From an uncultured Clostridia bacterium (GTDB taxonomy: Bacteria > Bacillota > Clostridia > Lachnospirales > Anaerotignaceae), in NCBI GenBank assembly GCA_910587735.1, contig CAJUNT010000029.1:1-26273 (forward strand): a stretch of DNA of 26,273 bases. The letters run 5' to 3'. Below are positions 14,917 through 24,421 of the stretch, one piece after another. A program made the position numbers and the translations under genes. The notes beneath the pieces are model-generated. The model made no database searches. It was not told the DNA's origin and worked only from the letters and a program-made list of their open reading frames with translations. Positions within the stretch are counted from its first letter, which is position 1. Each line of letters begins with the position of its first letter.

Positions 14917-16452
14917 ATGTTATTTAATTCCTTTCATTTTATATTATTTTTTATTGCTGTGGTAATATTATATTATATGTCACCCCATAAATTCCGTTGG
15001 ATACTTCTTTTAATTGCCAGTTATTATTTTTACATTTGTTGGCGTCCTAAACAAATTATATTTATATTGTTAATTGTATTTTCAACATTTATAAATTATA
15101 TTTTTTCTTTGATTATGTATAGAGAAAAAAATAATAAAAAAAGAAAAAAATATTTAATTATAACACTGATGATTAATTTTAGTTTATTGTTTTTATTTAA
15201 ATATTCTGTATTTGTAAATGAAACAATTATGGCTGTTTGTTCTAAATTTATAGAATGGTATTACAATAGTTTAGGAAAAGAGGAAGCATTTGCAAAAGCA
15301 AAAATGTTTTTAGAACAATATCCTGCAAAAGATTTTGATATAATACTACCTATGGGTATATCATTTTATACATTTCAAGCTACCAGTTATAGTATAGACG
15401 TTTATAGAAATAAAATAAAACCAGTTAGACATTATGGTATATTTTCACTTTTTATTACATTTTTTCCACAGCTAGTAGCAGGACCTATTGAAAGAAGCAG
15501 TAACTTATTACCTCAATTTTATAAAAGGCATAAATTTTATAAACAAAATGTTTTAATAGGATTAAAATGGATGCTTTGGGGATTTTTTAAAAAAATTGTT
15601 ATTGCAGATAGAGCTTCTACTGCTGTCAATACAATATACAATAATGTAGGAAGTTATAATGGCTTTTATTTTGTATTTGCAACAATATTATTTGCATTTC
15701 AAATATATTGTGATTTTAGCGGATATTCCAATATTGCATTAGGAAGTGCTAAAGTGCTAGGGTTTGATTTGATACACAATTTTGATAAGCCATATCTTTC
15801 AAAAAGTATAAAAGAACTTTGGAGAAGATGGCACGTTTCATTGTCTACATGGTTTATGGATTATATTTATATTCCTTTAGGGGGAAATAGAAAAGGAATA
15901 ATAAGAAAATGTATTAATTTGTTTATTACATTTTTTGTAAGCGGTATTTGGCATGGTGCAAACTGGACATTTGCAATATGGGGTGCTTTGCATGGTATTT
16001 ATTTGGTAATGGGTGTATTAACAGAAAAAGTAATGAAAAGGATAATACGTGTACTCCATTTAGAGCATAATGTTATTTGGAATTTTTGTAGTATTATCAC
16101 AACATTTTTACTTTTTTCTATCAGCTTAATTATATTCAGAGCAAACACTATAACAGATGCTATTTATATTTTTAGGCATTTATTAGATGATGTAGGGCAA
16201 TGGACAAGCATACAATACATCTATGAAATTATTACAAGTATGGGTATCAATTTATATGAATTGATTGTAATTGTACTATCTATTTTATTTTTAATGTTTG
16301 CAGAAATTGCAACAGGAAAATATCATGTAATAGATGGTATAGAAAAAAGAAATTGTGTTGTTCGTATGGCTTTTTATGTTTTTGTGAGTGTTTGGGTACT
16401 TTCTAATGGTGTTTTCAGCAATTCAGGAGAATTTATTTATTTTCAATTTTAA
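14917..16452 (+). CDS. MBOAT-family O-acyltransferase (AlgI/DltB-like)
   Basis: A 511-residue multi-pass membrane enzyme with the AlgI form of the MBOAT fold. Typical parts are FNSFHFILFF at the start, YFYICWRPKQIIFIL (38-52), PMGISFYTFQATSYSIDVYR (145-164), FFPQLVAGPIERSSNLLPQF (182-201), FCDFSGYSNIALG-like YCDFSGYSNIALG (264-276), LWRRWHVSLSTWFMDYIYIPLGG (301-323) and SGIWHGANWTFAIWGALHG (342-360). The catalytic histidine is expected to be His346 in WHGANW. It moves an acyl, usually acetyl, group across the membrane for modification of a surface polymer such as a polysaccharide or teichoic acid. The SGNH-type gene 60 nt downstream is the expected second enzyme. The length fits AlgI better than DltB (about 400), and no dltA or dltC is present, so D-alanylation is unlikely. 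Confidence 0.9.
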   Translation: MLFNSFHFILFFIAVVILYYMSPHKFRWILLLIASYYFYICWRPKQIIFILLIVFSTFINYIFSLIMYREKNNKKRKKYLIITLMINFSLLFLFKYSVFVNETIMAVCSKFIEWYYNSLGKEEAFAKAKMFLEQYPAKDFDIILPMGISFYTFQATSYSIDVYRNKIKPVRHYGIFSLFITFFPQLVAGPIERSSNLLPQFYKRHKFYKQNVLIGLKWMLWGFFKKIVIADRASTAVNTIYNNVGSYNGFYFVFATILFAFQIYCDFSGYSNIALGSAKVLGFDLIHNFDKPYLSKSIKELWRRWHVSLSTWFMDYIYIPLGGNRKGIIRKCINLFITFFVSGIWHGANWTFAIWGALHGIYLVMGVLTEKVMKRIIRVLHLEHNVIWNFCSIITTFLLFSISLIIFRANTITDAIYIFRHLLDDVGQWTSIQYIYEIITSMGINLYELIVIVLSILFLMFAEIATGKYHVIDGIEKRNCVVRMAFYVFVSVWVLSNGVFSNSGEFIYFQF

Positions 16453-16511
16453 AGAAAATTTAATGAAAAAAATAATATAGATTACAGAAAACAATAAAGG
16501 AGCTTTTCTAT

Positions 16512-17564
16512 ATGAAAAAAAAGTTCGTTTCTAATTTAAAATGTATTATCAGTATTATCATTTATGCATTTTGTGTATTGATATTATTTCAACAAGTTGG
16601 TTTTCGCTACCAAAAAGCAGCAAGTCATAATGTTATAAATGCTTTTACACAAAAGCGTTTTGAAGATTTTTATAATTTACCTAAAAATAGCTTGAATATG
16701 GTTTTTATAGGTTCATCACATTCTTACTGTACATTTGACCCCGAAAATTTTGATAGCTATTTTAATATATATAGTTATCAAATGGGTACACCTTTACAGC
16801 ATTTAGATACAAGTTATTATGAATTAAGAGAAATCTATCATACACAAAAGCCAGATGTAGTTGTACTTGAAATATATTGGGACGTATTGGACGATACTTT
16901 TGAAATGAAACAGGCAAATTCTTTTTTTGAAGTACTTCAAAATGAGAAGTTAAAAAAGGAGTATATTAAAAAAGTATTTCCATTAGGAGAAAAAGTGAAA
17001 TATTATTTATTACCTATGAGATTTCAACAAGATTATTTTGCTTATGAGGCGAATCAAATAGAAAAAAAATTAGAGGAAAAATATGGATTGAAAAATAAAA
17101 AAATAGAATATCAAAAAGGAGAAGAATATTATCGTTCAAAGGGGTATGTATACTGCAATATGGGTATGCTTCCAGGAGAATATAACGAAACGAATCAGTT
17201 TAAATCATTAGATGGTAGGTATTGGGAACTAGATGATACACAATCTAGTTATGTTAAAAAAATTGCAGAGTTATGCCGTGAAAATGGTAGTGAGCTTGTT
17301 TTAGTAACAGCACCTATTGCATTAGTTTCTATGGAATATATTAAAAATTATGATATGATTCATAATAAAGTGGCAAAATTAGCAAAACAAATCGGAGCAA
17401 ATTATATTGATTATAATATTGTGAATCAACAAACACCTATGTTGACAAATGATAATTTTAGAGACGATGCTCATTTGAATGATAGTGGTGTGCAAATTGT
17501 AGATAAACATTTTAGAAATTGGTTAACAGAAAATACAACATATTTCAGCAAATATAGACAGTAA
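16512..17564 (+). CDS. SGNH/GDSL-like membrane-anchored partner of the O-acyltransferase
   Basis: A 350-residue protein with one N-terminal membrane helix (about 10-28) and the rest outside the cell. Block I of the SGNH fold is FIGSSHSYCTFDP (65-77) with Ser69 as likely nucleophile, preceded by a beta strand (LNMVF). Block V is DDAHLNDSG (318-326), giving the DxxH pair Asp318/His321. VVVLEIYWD (116-124) and ELVLVTAPIA (261-270) are other core strands. Proteins of this kind (DltD, AlgJ/AlgX, PatB-like) receive the acyl group from the MBOAT partner and place it on the polymer. It follows the MBOAT gene by 60 nt with AAAGGAGC before the ATG. The acceptor polymer is not evident because no glycan synthesis genes are near. 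Confidence 0.8.
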   Translation: MKKKFVSNLKCIISIIIYAFCVLILFQQVGFRYQKAASHNVINAFTQKRFEDFYNLPKNSLNMVFIGSSHSYCTFDPENFDSYFNIYSYQMGTPLQHLDTSYYELREIYHTQKPDVVVLEIYWDVLDDTFEMKQANSFFEVLQNEKLKKEYIKKVFPLGEKVKYYLLPMRFQQDYFAYEANQIEKKLEEKYGLKNKKIEYQKGEEYYRSKGYVYCNMGMLPGEYNETNQFKSLDGRYWELDDTQSSYVKKIAELCRENGSELVLVTAPIALVSMEYIKNYDMIHNKVAKLAKQIGANYIDYNIVNQQTPMLTNDNFRDDAHLNDSGVQIVDKHFRNWLTENTTYFSKYRQ

Positions 17565-17686
17565 AAGTATTGCCTTGAGCAAAACACTATATTATAATAA
17601 AATATAAAATTATTGTTTAAATTGGAAATAAATGGGTATTATAATGATAACACAATATGTTATGAAAATATAGGAGGTATTTTTTT

Positions 17687-19357
17687 ATGGAAGAAAAAAA
17701 AGAAAATGCTTTAAGCAACACAGGTAACTTTATACATAGCTATGTGCAGGAGGATTTGGAAGGAAAATTAAATAAAATACATACCCGTTTTCCTCCTGAA
17801 CCCAATGGCTATCTTCATATTGGACATGCGAAATCAATTTGCTTAAATTTTGGCATGGCAAAATTATATGGCGGAAAATGCAATCTTCGTTTTGATGATA
17901 CAAACCCTACAAAAGAAGATACAGAATATGTAGAATCTATTAAAGAAGATGTGAAATGGTTAGGTTTTGACTGGGAGGACAGACTTTATTTTGCTTCCAG
18001 TTATTTTGAAAAATATTATGAAGTTGCAGTGAAACTCATAAAAGAAGGTAAAGCATTTGTATGTGATTTAAGTGCAGAAGAAATGAGAGAATACAGAGGT
18101 ACTCTAAATACACCAGGAAAAGAAAGCCCTTATCGCAACAGAAATATAGAAGAAAATTTGGATTTATTTGAAAGAATGAGAAAAGGAGAATTTCCAGACG
18201 GAGCAAAAACATTAAGAGCAAAAATTGATATGTCTTCTCCTAATATCAATATGAGAGACCCTGTATTATATAGAATTGCTCATGCAACACATCATACAAC
18301 AGGAGATGCATGGTGTATTTATCCTATGTATGACTTTGCTCACCCTTTAGAAGATGCTATTGAAGGTATTACACATTCTATATGTACTATGGAATTTGAA
18401 GACCATAGACCGCTTTATGACTGGGTAGTAAAAGAGGCAGGATATACTAAAAATCCACCAAGACAAATTGAATTTGCTCGTTTAGGTTTAACGAATACAG
18501 TTATGAGCAAAAGAAAATTAAGAGCATTGGTAGAAGAAGGACTTGTTGATGGTTGGGACGACCCTCGTATGCCTACTATATCTGGTTTACGTCGCAGAGG
18601 ATTTACACCAGAGTCTATAAGAGATTTTTGTGAAAGAATAGGTGTTTCAAAAGCAAATAGTGTTGTAGATAGTGGCTTATTGGAATACTGTATTAGAGAT
18701 GATTTAAAAGCAAAAGCAAAAGTGGTTATGGCAGTATTGCACCCATTAAAATTAGTGATTACAAATTATCCAGAAGGACAAATTGAATTGATGGATATAG
18801 AAAATAATCCAGAAAATGAACAGTTAGGAACAAGACAAGTTCCTTTTACAAAAAATCTTTATATTGAACAAGAAGATTTTATGGAGGAACCTGTTAAAAA
18901 ATTTTTCAGACTTGCTCCTGGAAAAGAAGTTCGCCTGAAAGGTGCTTATTTTGTAACTTGTACTGATGTAATAAAAGATAAAAATGGAAATATTACAGAG
19001 GTACATTGCACATATGACCCAGAAACAAAAAGCGGAAGTGGTTTTACAGGCAGAAAAGTAAAAGGTACATTACACTGGGTAAGTGCTGACCATTGTGTGA
19101 AAGCAACAGCAAGATTATATGATTATATGATGCTGGATAATCCAGAAAGTGAAAACGGCGAAATGATAATGAATGAAAATTCATTAGAAGTAATAGAAAA
19201 TTGTTATATAGAGCCTGCTATAGAAGAAGCAAAACCAGGTGATAAATATCAATTTATGAGAAATGGTTATTTCTGTGTAGATACAAAAGATACCACAAAA
19301 GAACATTTTGTATTTAATCGTATTGTATCATTAAAGAGTTCTTTTAAATTGAAATAA
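17687..19357 (+). CDS. glnS: Glutaminyl-tRNA synthetase
   Basis: A 556-residue class I synthetase. The HIGH motif stands in FPPEPNGYLHIGHAKSICLN (35-54), and the KMSKS equivalent is VMSKRK (272-277). FDDTNPTKEDTEYVESIKED (69-88) and the block DAWCIYPMYDFAHPLEDAIE (207-226) are typical GlnRS rather than GluRS, as is the C-terminal two-barrel anticodon domain (about 340-550) in place of the helical one. It charges tRNA-Gln directly. Many Firmicutes lack it and use GluRS plus GatCAB; several Clostridia have it, by inheritance from gene transfer. AGGAGGT precedes the ATG and a TATAAT lies at 17640-17645 with only a weak -35. It is a single-gene unit. Confidence 0.96.
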   Translation: MEEKKENALSNTGNFIHSYVQEDLEGKLNKIHTRFPPEPNGYLHIGHAKSICLNFGMAKLYGGKCNLRFDDTNPTKEDTEYVESIKEDVKWLGFDWEDRLYFASSYFEKYYEVAVKLIKEGKAFVCDLSAEEMREYRGTLNTPGKESPYRNRNIEENLDLFERMRKGEFPDGAKTLRAKIDMSSPNINMRDPVLYRIAHATHHTTGDAWCIYPMYDFAHPLEDAIEGITHSICTMEFEDHRPLYDWVVKEAGYTKNPPRQIEFARLGLTNTVMSKRKLRALVEEGLVDGWDDPRMPTISGLRRRGFTPESIRDFCERIGVSKANSVVDSGLLEYCIRDDLKAKAKVVMAVLHPLKLVITNYPEGQIELMDIENNPENEQLGTRQVPFTKNLYIEQEDFMEEPVKKFFRLAPGKEVRLKGAYFVTCTDVIKDKNGNITEVHCTYDPETKSGSGFTGRKVKGTLHWVSADHCVKATARLYDYMMLDNPESENGEMIMNENSLEVIENCYIEPAIEEAKPGDKYQFMRNGYFCVDTKDTTKEHFVFNRIVSLKSSFKLK

Positions 19358-19384
19358 AATAGCATTGTGAATAATATTTTTGAA

Positions 19385-19426
19385 AAAAACACCCAATGAT
19401 TTTTATAAAAATCATTGGGTGTTTTT
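19385..19426. terminator. Bidirectional terminator, perfect 42-nt palindrome
   Basis: The sequence 19385-19426 is an exact inverted repeat around the centre 19405/19406, with the core CACCCAATGATTTTT and flanking A and T runs. It serves glnS on plus and the DUF4364 gene on minus. Confidence 0.95.
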
Positions 19427-19457
19427 CTATAAAGCAGTTAAATTTGCATAGAAAATA

Positions 19458-20000
19458 TTATTTACCATTGCTGACAAGTGCGCTGAATATTGTTCCATAT
19501 AAACGACTGACATTATTTTTCCAGTTGTTGCAAATGATTTGTGCTTGTTCTTTTGTAGCAACTGGTACACTGATTTCCATAAGATTGGTACCATCATTAT
19601 CACACAAACTACATTTTACAATGTAATCATATCCGTTATTTGATTCTAAAAAATAACGTGCTGTCACTTCATGCTCTGTGTGTATGCGCTTTTTATTTTG
19701 TTGTACATAAGTATCAATTTCTTGTTTTGTATTTTCTGCAATATGTTGTATAAAATAATTTATAATTTCTTTTCCCTCTGTTGTCAGTGTGTAACGAGTA
19801 TGATTTTTATGTTTATTTTTTTTCAGCAAATGCGCTTCCACTAACTCCGAAAGATATTGCTGTACAGAAAAATAATCCATATAATTTTTTTCTAATGAGA
19901 ACTGACAAATTTCACTGTTTGAAAGGGCAAGACCCATTTTTTCAACCAGATATAGTATAATCAGCTTATTTTCTGCTAATCGGCTGACGGAATAGTCCAT
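19458..20000 (-). CDS. DUF4364 winged-helix protein
   Basis: A 180-residue soluble protein of the DUF4364 family common in Clostridia. The N-terminal half (about 8-80) is a winged helix: ENKLIILYLVEKMGLALSNS as first helix region, SVQQYLSELVEAHLLKK as recognition helix, and NHTRYTLTTEGKEIINYF as wing and next helix. The C-terminal half has a small strand-rich domain (YDYIVKCSLCDNDGTNLMEI, then SVPVATKEQAQIICNNWK). This suggests a PadR/ArsR-like DNA-binding regulator, though the targets are unknown. GGAAGTGGG precedes the ATG. It is convergent with glnS and could be read through from the radical SAM cluster upstream, from which 140 nt of AT-rich DNA with no clear hairpin separate it. Confidence 0.8.
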   Translation of the reverse strand: MDYSVSRLAENKLIILYLVEKMGLALSNSEICQFSLEKNYMDYFSVQQYLSELVEAHLLKKNKHKNHTRYTLTTEGKEIINYFIQHIAENTKQEIDTYVQQNKKRIHTEHEVTARYFLESNNGYDYIVKCSLCDNDGTNLMEISVPVATKEQAQIICNNWKNNVSRLYGTIFSALVSNGK

Positions 20001-20140
20001 TTACTGCCCACTTCCTTTCAAAATTTGTAATATAAATTTAGTATATATGAAAAAGACAATAGAAACAACCATTTTTTACAATGATAAAATATATTTATAT
20101 CAATATTGTTATACAAATCAAATAAAAAAAGAAAGTAGTA

Positions 20141-21073
20141 TTATTTTTCATTAGATTGATATTTTTTTCCTTGAAAAGAATTTCTTTGTTTTAGTGTTTT
20201 ATGTATGGTATTTAATACAAGTCTTTTTTGTTTGCTCCATAAAGGTGCAATTAATTTTTCGCTATCTCCATCACCTGTTAATCTATGTATTACAATATCA
20301 GGGCGTAAATATTCTATGCAATCGCAAACAATATCTACATACTCTGTGAGCGATAATGTGCTGAAATAGCCACTATGATAATATTCTGCTAAATCCGTAT
20401 CTTTCAGCACATAGAGCAGTTGAAGTTTTACACCATTTATAGGAAGTTGGTTAATATAATGTATGGTAGAAAGCATATGCTGTTTTGTTTCATGAGGTAG
20501 TCCTAATATAATGTGTACTACAATTTCTATATTATATTGAGAAAGCTGATAAACAGCTTTTTCAAATACATCATTTTGATAACCACGACGAATGAATTTG
20601 ATAGAAAAATCATGTATTGTCTGTAATCCTAATTCTACACATAAATACGTTTTTTGATTGATTTCATGTAAAAGGAAAAGTATATCTTCTCCCAAACAAT
20701 CAGGGCGTGTAGCGATGGAAATACCAACAATATCATTACAAGACAGTGCCTGCTCATAAAGAGATTTTAATTTTAAAACAGGTGCATATGTATTTGTAAA
20801 TGATTGAAAATAGGCAATATAGCAGGGAGATTGTCCCTGCCATTTTTGTAACTTTTTGCCATTTTCTATTTGTTCAACAATGGTATTCCCTTTTGCTGTA
20901 AAATCTCCAGAGCCTTTTGCACTGCAAAATATACAGCCTCTTGTATCTAGTGTACCATCACGATTTGGGCAAGTGAATCCACCGTCTAATGATATTTTAA
21001 CAGTTTTTTTATGAAATCGCTCTCTATAAGCATAATTTAAACTATAATAACGTTTCCCATCAGCATAAATCAT
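20141..21073 (-). CDS. Radical SAM protein, YtqA/TIGR01212 family
   Basis: A 310-residue radical SAM enzyme. The iron-sulfur cluster cysteines are Cys35, Cys47 and Cys50 in FTCPNRDGTLDTRGCIFCS, the spaced form found in the YtqA/YhcC group related to Elp3. Other family signs are the start RYYSLNYAYRERFHKKTVKI, GISIATRPDCL (about 137-147), CVELGLQT (about 164-171) and IVVHIILGLPHET (about 193-205). The substrate of this group is not settled; links to tRNA modification have been suggested. Its ATG overlaps the stop of the upstream small gene (ATGA), so the two are translationally coupled, and GAAAGGA lies before it. Confidence 0.9.
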   Translation of the reverse strand: MIYADGKRYYSLNYAYRERFHKKTVKISLDGGFTCPNRDGTLDTRGCIFCSAKGSGDFTAKGNTIVEQIENGKKLQKWQGQSPCYIAYFQSFTNTYAPVLKLKSLYEQALSCNDIVGISIATRPDCLGEDILFLLHEINQKTYLCVELGLQTIHDFSIKFIRRGYQNDVFEKAVYQLSQYNIEIVVHIILGLPHETKQHMLSTIHYINQLPINGVKLQLLYVLKDTDLAEYYHSGYFSTLSLTEYVDIVCDCIEYLRPDIVIHRLTGDGDSEKLIAPLWSKQKRLVLNTIHKTLKQRNSFQGKKYQSNEK

Positions 21074-21501
21074 ATTTGTTCCTTTCTTTTCTCAGAAAAT
21101 ATCATACGATTTTTTTTTCGTAATTCTTCACAGGTTTTTAATATATGTTCCCATTGTATTTCATCATTAATAAAATATAAATGAAATAAAAAATCTTTTT
21201 TACAGCTTTCTATAAAACCACGTCTTAATGCTTCCATTTTTTGCAAGTTGTCCGCTTGAGAGGAAGAAAGAAAAAGTGAAAAACTATCATCTGTTAATGC
21301 AAAAGGAATACATTGCTCTAGTTTATTTAATATATCGCCTATAGTTTCACCATTTGCACAATATAATTGATTAAGGTATAAAAAGAGGGATTCTTGATTA
21401 AAAAAAACAATATTATTCCATTTTTGTTTTGATTCATATAACGCTTTTTTAATGTCATATAATTGTTGTGACAATTCCGTTTCTGTAATCATGTGATGCA
21501 A
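21070..21501 (-). CDS. Small soluble protein coupled to the radical SAM gene, unknown function
   Basis: About 143 residues of helical, soluble protein without recognised motifs. The reading frame could begin further upstream, at an ATG at 21549, but no ribosome site is there. GGGGG at about 21509-21513 (minus strand AAAGGGGGC) lies 7-8 nt before a TTG at 21501 and about 17 nt before an ATG at 21492; I take the TTG, with ATG 21492 as the alternative. The product has clusters of Leu/Ile (DIKKALYESKQKWNNIVFF, then LYLNQLYCANGE) and a basic tail. The 4-nt overlap with the radical SAM gene argues for a joint function. A partner or substrate-binding protein is possible but not shown. Confidence 0.6.
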   Translation of the reverse strand: MHHMITETELSQQLYDIKKALYESKQKWNNIVFFNQESLFLYLNQLYCANGETIGDILNKLEQCIPFALTDDSFSLFLSSSQADNLQKMEALRRGFIESCKKDFLFHLYFINDEIQWEHILKTCEELRKKNRMIFSEKRKEQI

Positions 21502-21592
21502 TTTTTTGCCCCCTTTCATTTTATTAACATGGTGATTAATATGCTGCATTTTTTAAAAATTATGAAAAAACTTTTTACCATTTTTAATATTA

Positions 21593-22687
21593 TTATTCTA
21601 TCAATATTTTTAATTCTTCAAGCAATTTGGTATTTTGTTCAGGCATACGAATACAAAAACGTAAAAAAGTATCATCTAAAAATGTAAAACTGGAGGCATC
21701 TCTAATTAATAATTTTTTTTGTATCAATTTCTCAAATAATGTATGAGAATCAATCATATTTGTTTTCAATTTCAGTAATATAAAATTAGAACTGGAATGA
21801 TAAACGGTAATATTTTTCCATGTTTTTAATATAGATATACAACGATTTCTTTCTGAGAATATCAATTCTTTTGTTTGCTCTATAAATTTTTTATCAGAAA
21901 AAAGTAATTCTCCTGCAAAAGCTGCAATACTGTTTACACTCCAAGGGTCTTGATTTTGTTTTAATGTTTCTAAAAATGTAGTATTGCTTGAAATGCCATA
22001 ACCTAAACGCAGTCCTGGAGCTGCAAAAAATTTTGATGTACCACGAATAACAAATAAATTATCAAATTGCTTTACCAGTGAAATAGCACAGCACTGCTCT
22101 AAATTTTGACAAAATTCCATATATGTTTCATCTATCATAACGGAAATATGATATTTTTGACAATGCTCTAATATTTTTTGAATATCAGAAATTGTGGCGA
22201 TTGTTCCAGTAGGATTATTGGGATTGCAAAATATAAAAAGTCCAATTTCTGGAGTCAATGCAGTTAATAATTTTTCTGTATGAAAACAAAAATTTTCTTT
22301 TTCTTCTAAAGCAGTATAATTGTAATCACTGCCACAAAGTGATGCCTCTCTTTCATATTCAGAATACGCAGGACCTAAAATTAATGTTTTTTTTGCATGA
22401 CAATTTTTAATAAATGTAGAAATCAATTCTGTAGAACCATTTCCTACTACAATATGATTGATATCTGCACCAGTATAGTTACTAATTGCTTTTTTTAATG
22501 CAATATAATTTTTGTCAGGATATACAGAAAGAATATCTAAATTTTCTGATAAACATTTTTTTACACTACTAGGAAATCCTAAAGGATTGATATTTCCACT
22601 AAAATCTATAATTTCATTTTTAGGTATATGATATTGTTTTTGTATGGCGTCTAAATCTCCGCCATGTTGATGGATTAATGTACTCAT
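21593..22687 (-). CDS. CobD-like PLP aminotransferase (threonine-phosphate decarboxylase or HisC-like)
   Basis: A 364-residue fold-type I PLP enzyme. HQHGGDLDAI (6-15) and IDFSGNINPLGFP (27-39) are the hallmarks that set CobD, L-threonine-O-3-phosphate decarboxylase, apart from histidinol-phosphate aminotransferase. The PLP site has CNPNNPTG (154-161), IDETY with Asp186, and the Schiff-base Lys219 in RGTSKFFAAPGLRLGY. CobD makes aminopropanol phosphate for the cobalamin side chain. No other cobalamin gene is present, so either it acts in cobalamin salvage or it has another amino acid substrate. It lies 21 nt after the 519-aa gene upstream and about 90 nt before the small gene downstream, on one strand. 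HisC-like use is the main alternative. Confidence 0.8.
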   Translation of the reverse strand: MSTLIHQHGGDLDAIQKQYHIPKNEIIDFSGNINPLGFPSSVKKCLSENLDILSVYPDKNYIALKKAISNYTGADINHIVVGNGSTELISTFIKNCHAKKTLILGPAYSEYEREASLCGSDYNYTALEEKENFCFHTEKLLTALTPEIGLFIFCNPNNPTGTIATISDIQKILEHCQKYHISVMIDETYMEFCQNLEQCCAISLVKQFDNLFVIRGTSKFFAAPGLRLGYGISSNTTFLETLKQNQDPWSVNSIAAFAGELLFSDKKFIEQTKELIFSERNRCISILKTWKNITVYHSSSNFILLKLKTNMIDSHTLFEKLIQKKLLIRDASSFTFLDDTFLRFCIRMPEQNTKLLEELKILIE

Positions 22688-22708
22688 AATTTTTCATTGC
22701 CTTCTTTC

Positions 22709-24268
22709 TTAATTAATGTCAAATGATTCTGATTTTATTTCTGAGCTTTGTTTTCTCAACCGTGGATATAATATAAAAGGAATTTGCTTTTGTTTTGGCA
22801 AAAACTCTAATTTTAATTGTTTGTTGATATCTTTTTCTGGTGTAAAATAAAGAATATCCCCCGATGAAAAAGAAGAAGGTAAAAAAGGAGAAGGTTTTTG
22901 ATTTTTGTGTTTTAAAGGACTGCCTTGGAAGAAAGGAAAACTGTTTTTATGTTCTGCTGTCACACTGTAAGTAGAAATATTTACGAAATCAAATACAGAG
23001 CAAATTTCACTACATATATCATATAATGAGGCATTATCAAGCATTTCAATAATTTTCCATTGTTCGGGATGATTGACAATAGAAATTTTAATAGGGCATA
23101 CAGCAATATCTGTATCTTGCTGTGAAAGCACATCTTCAAATAAGTGACTTTCAGCATGGCGGATAATACCTTCTAATATATAATAAAAGTCTAAATGAAC
23201 AGGCAATGGCTGTTTTTCTTTCTTTATATCAAAACCTTGTAATACTGTTTCTCCTATTACGGTTAAATCATATACAGAACAAGGGGAATACAATTCTGCC
23301 TGCAAAGGAAATTTTGCCACAATTAGATTTGCAATGCGATTTAATGTACTGACAAAATAAAAAGGTAAATAATAAATTGGCTGTATAATTTGTAAAAAAT
23401 CCCCTAATGGTGTTAAAAACCATTTATCTAGTAATATACCCATAAAAAAGAATGATGACGCAATAGCAGCTTCTTCTTCTGAAAAACATTCTGCTGAAGG
23501 GATTTCCCATATTTGTGTAATGTCAATACCAATACTTTTATAAAGAGTTATAAATATATCCTCTGTATCCATATTGTTATTTAAAAATTCAAAAAATATA
23601 TCAGCAGAAAAATATTCTGGGTCAGCTCCTATCGCTTCTGACATTTCATAAGAGGCTGTTTCCAATACAGCTTTTACAATATGAAATAATATTCGTTCTG
23701 GAGGGCTTTGAAAAAATTCTATTGCATACTTGCTAGGCTGTATACGTATTGTGTGTATAGATGCTAAAGGAACAAGAAGTTCCATATTACATAATATAAG
23801 TGTTAAATAGTGTAAATAAAAGTGTTCTTTTCTTGAAATTTGTTGAAGTAATGTTTTTTGGTCGTTTTCTAAAAATTCTCCTTGTTCTGATAATTCACAG
23901 TCTGGTGTGCAATAGTTTAATATTATTTTTAAATCCTCTATAAATGGATGTTTCTGTAAAGAGTATTCTAAAATATGGTATTGAAATATTGGTTTTTCAT
24001 TCTCTGTTTTATCTAAAGTCATAATATAACTATATACGTTTTCTGATGAAAGTTTTTTTGAAAAATCAATGCGAAAAGCCACAGAGGGAGATAATGTTGT
24101 TTCTGGAATTAAAGCAGAAACATACCATCTGCGGAAAAGTATTGGTGCAACCTCTAATAAAGTTGGTTGTACTTCTTTATCCATGTTGTTATATACTTCA
24201 AAGAAACTTTTACTAAAAAATTCTAAAAGTTGTTTATGATTTTTTTGAAAAGGTGAATGATTTATCAT
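22709..24268 (-). CDS. Large soluble protein of unknown function, 519 aa
   Basis: I do not recognise this 519-residue protein. It has no signal peptide or clear membrane helix, though a hydrophobic stretch stands near 310-335 (QIIQPIYYLPFYFVSTLNRI). The first 200 residues look like a mixed helix/strand domain, the middle is helical, and the last 60 are proline- and lysine-rich and probably unstructured. I choose ATG 24268 because AGGAG lies 7-9 nt upstream; an ATG ten codons earlier has no site. It leads a minus-strand cluster with the CobD-like, small, and radical SAM genes. Base composition is like its neighbours, so there is no sign of recent transfer. Confidence 0.65.
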   Translation of the reverse strand: MINHSPFQKNHKQLLEFFSKSFFEVYNNMDKEVQPTLLEVAPILFRRWYVSALIPETTLSPSVAFRIDFSKKLSSENVYSYIMTLDKTENEKPIFQYHILEYSLQKHPFIEDLKIILNYCTPDCELSEQGEFLENDQKTLLQQISRKEHFYLHYLTLILCNMELLVPLASIHTIRIQPSKYAIEFFQSPPERILFHIVKAVLETASYEMSEAIGADPEYFSADIFFEFLNNNMDTEDIFITLYKSIGIDITQIWEIPSAECFSEEEAAIASSFFFMGILLDKWFLTPLGDFLQIIQPIYYLPFYFVSTLNRIANLIVAKFPLQAELYSPCSVYDLTVIGETVLQGFDIKKEKQPLPVHLDFYYILEGIIRHAESHLFEDVLSQQDTDIAVCPIKISIVNHPEQWKIIEMLDNASLYDICSEICSVFDFVNISTYSVTAEHKNSFPFFQGSPLKHKNQKPSPFLPSSFSSGDILYFTPEKDINKQLKLEFLPKQKQIPFILYPRLRKQSSEIKSESFDIN

Positions 24269-24421
24269 AGCAATTCTCCTATTCTGTTTAGAAATCATTA
24301 TGATTCTAATTTATAATTGTTAGTATTGTAGTATTATATCAAAAAAAAGGTGATTTTAAAAGAAAAGCGCGAAAAAAAACATAATTTTGTGTATTTTAGT
24401 AGTGTAAATAATGCATTATCG

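Noticed and set aside
14917..17564. dlt operon (D-alanylation of teichoic acid)
   Set aside because: No dltA or dltC and the MBOAT length and blocks match AlgI rather than DltB.
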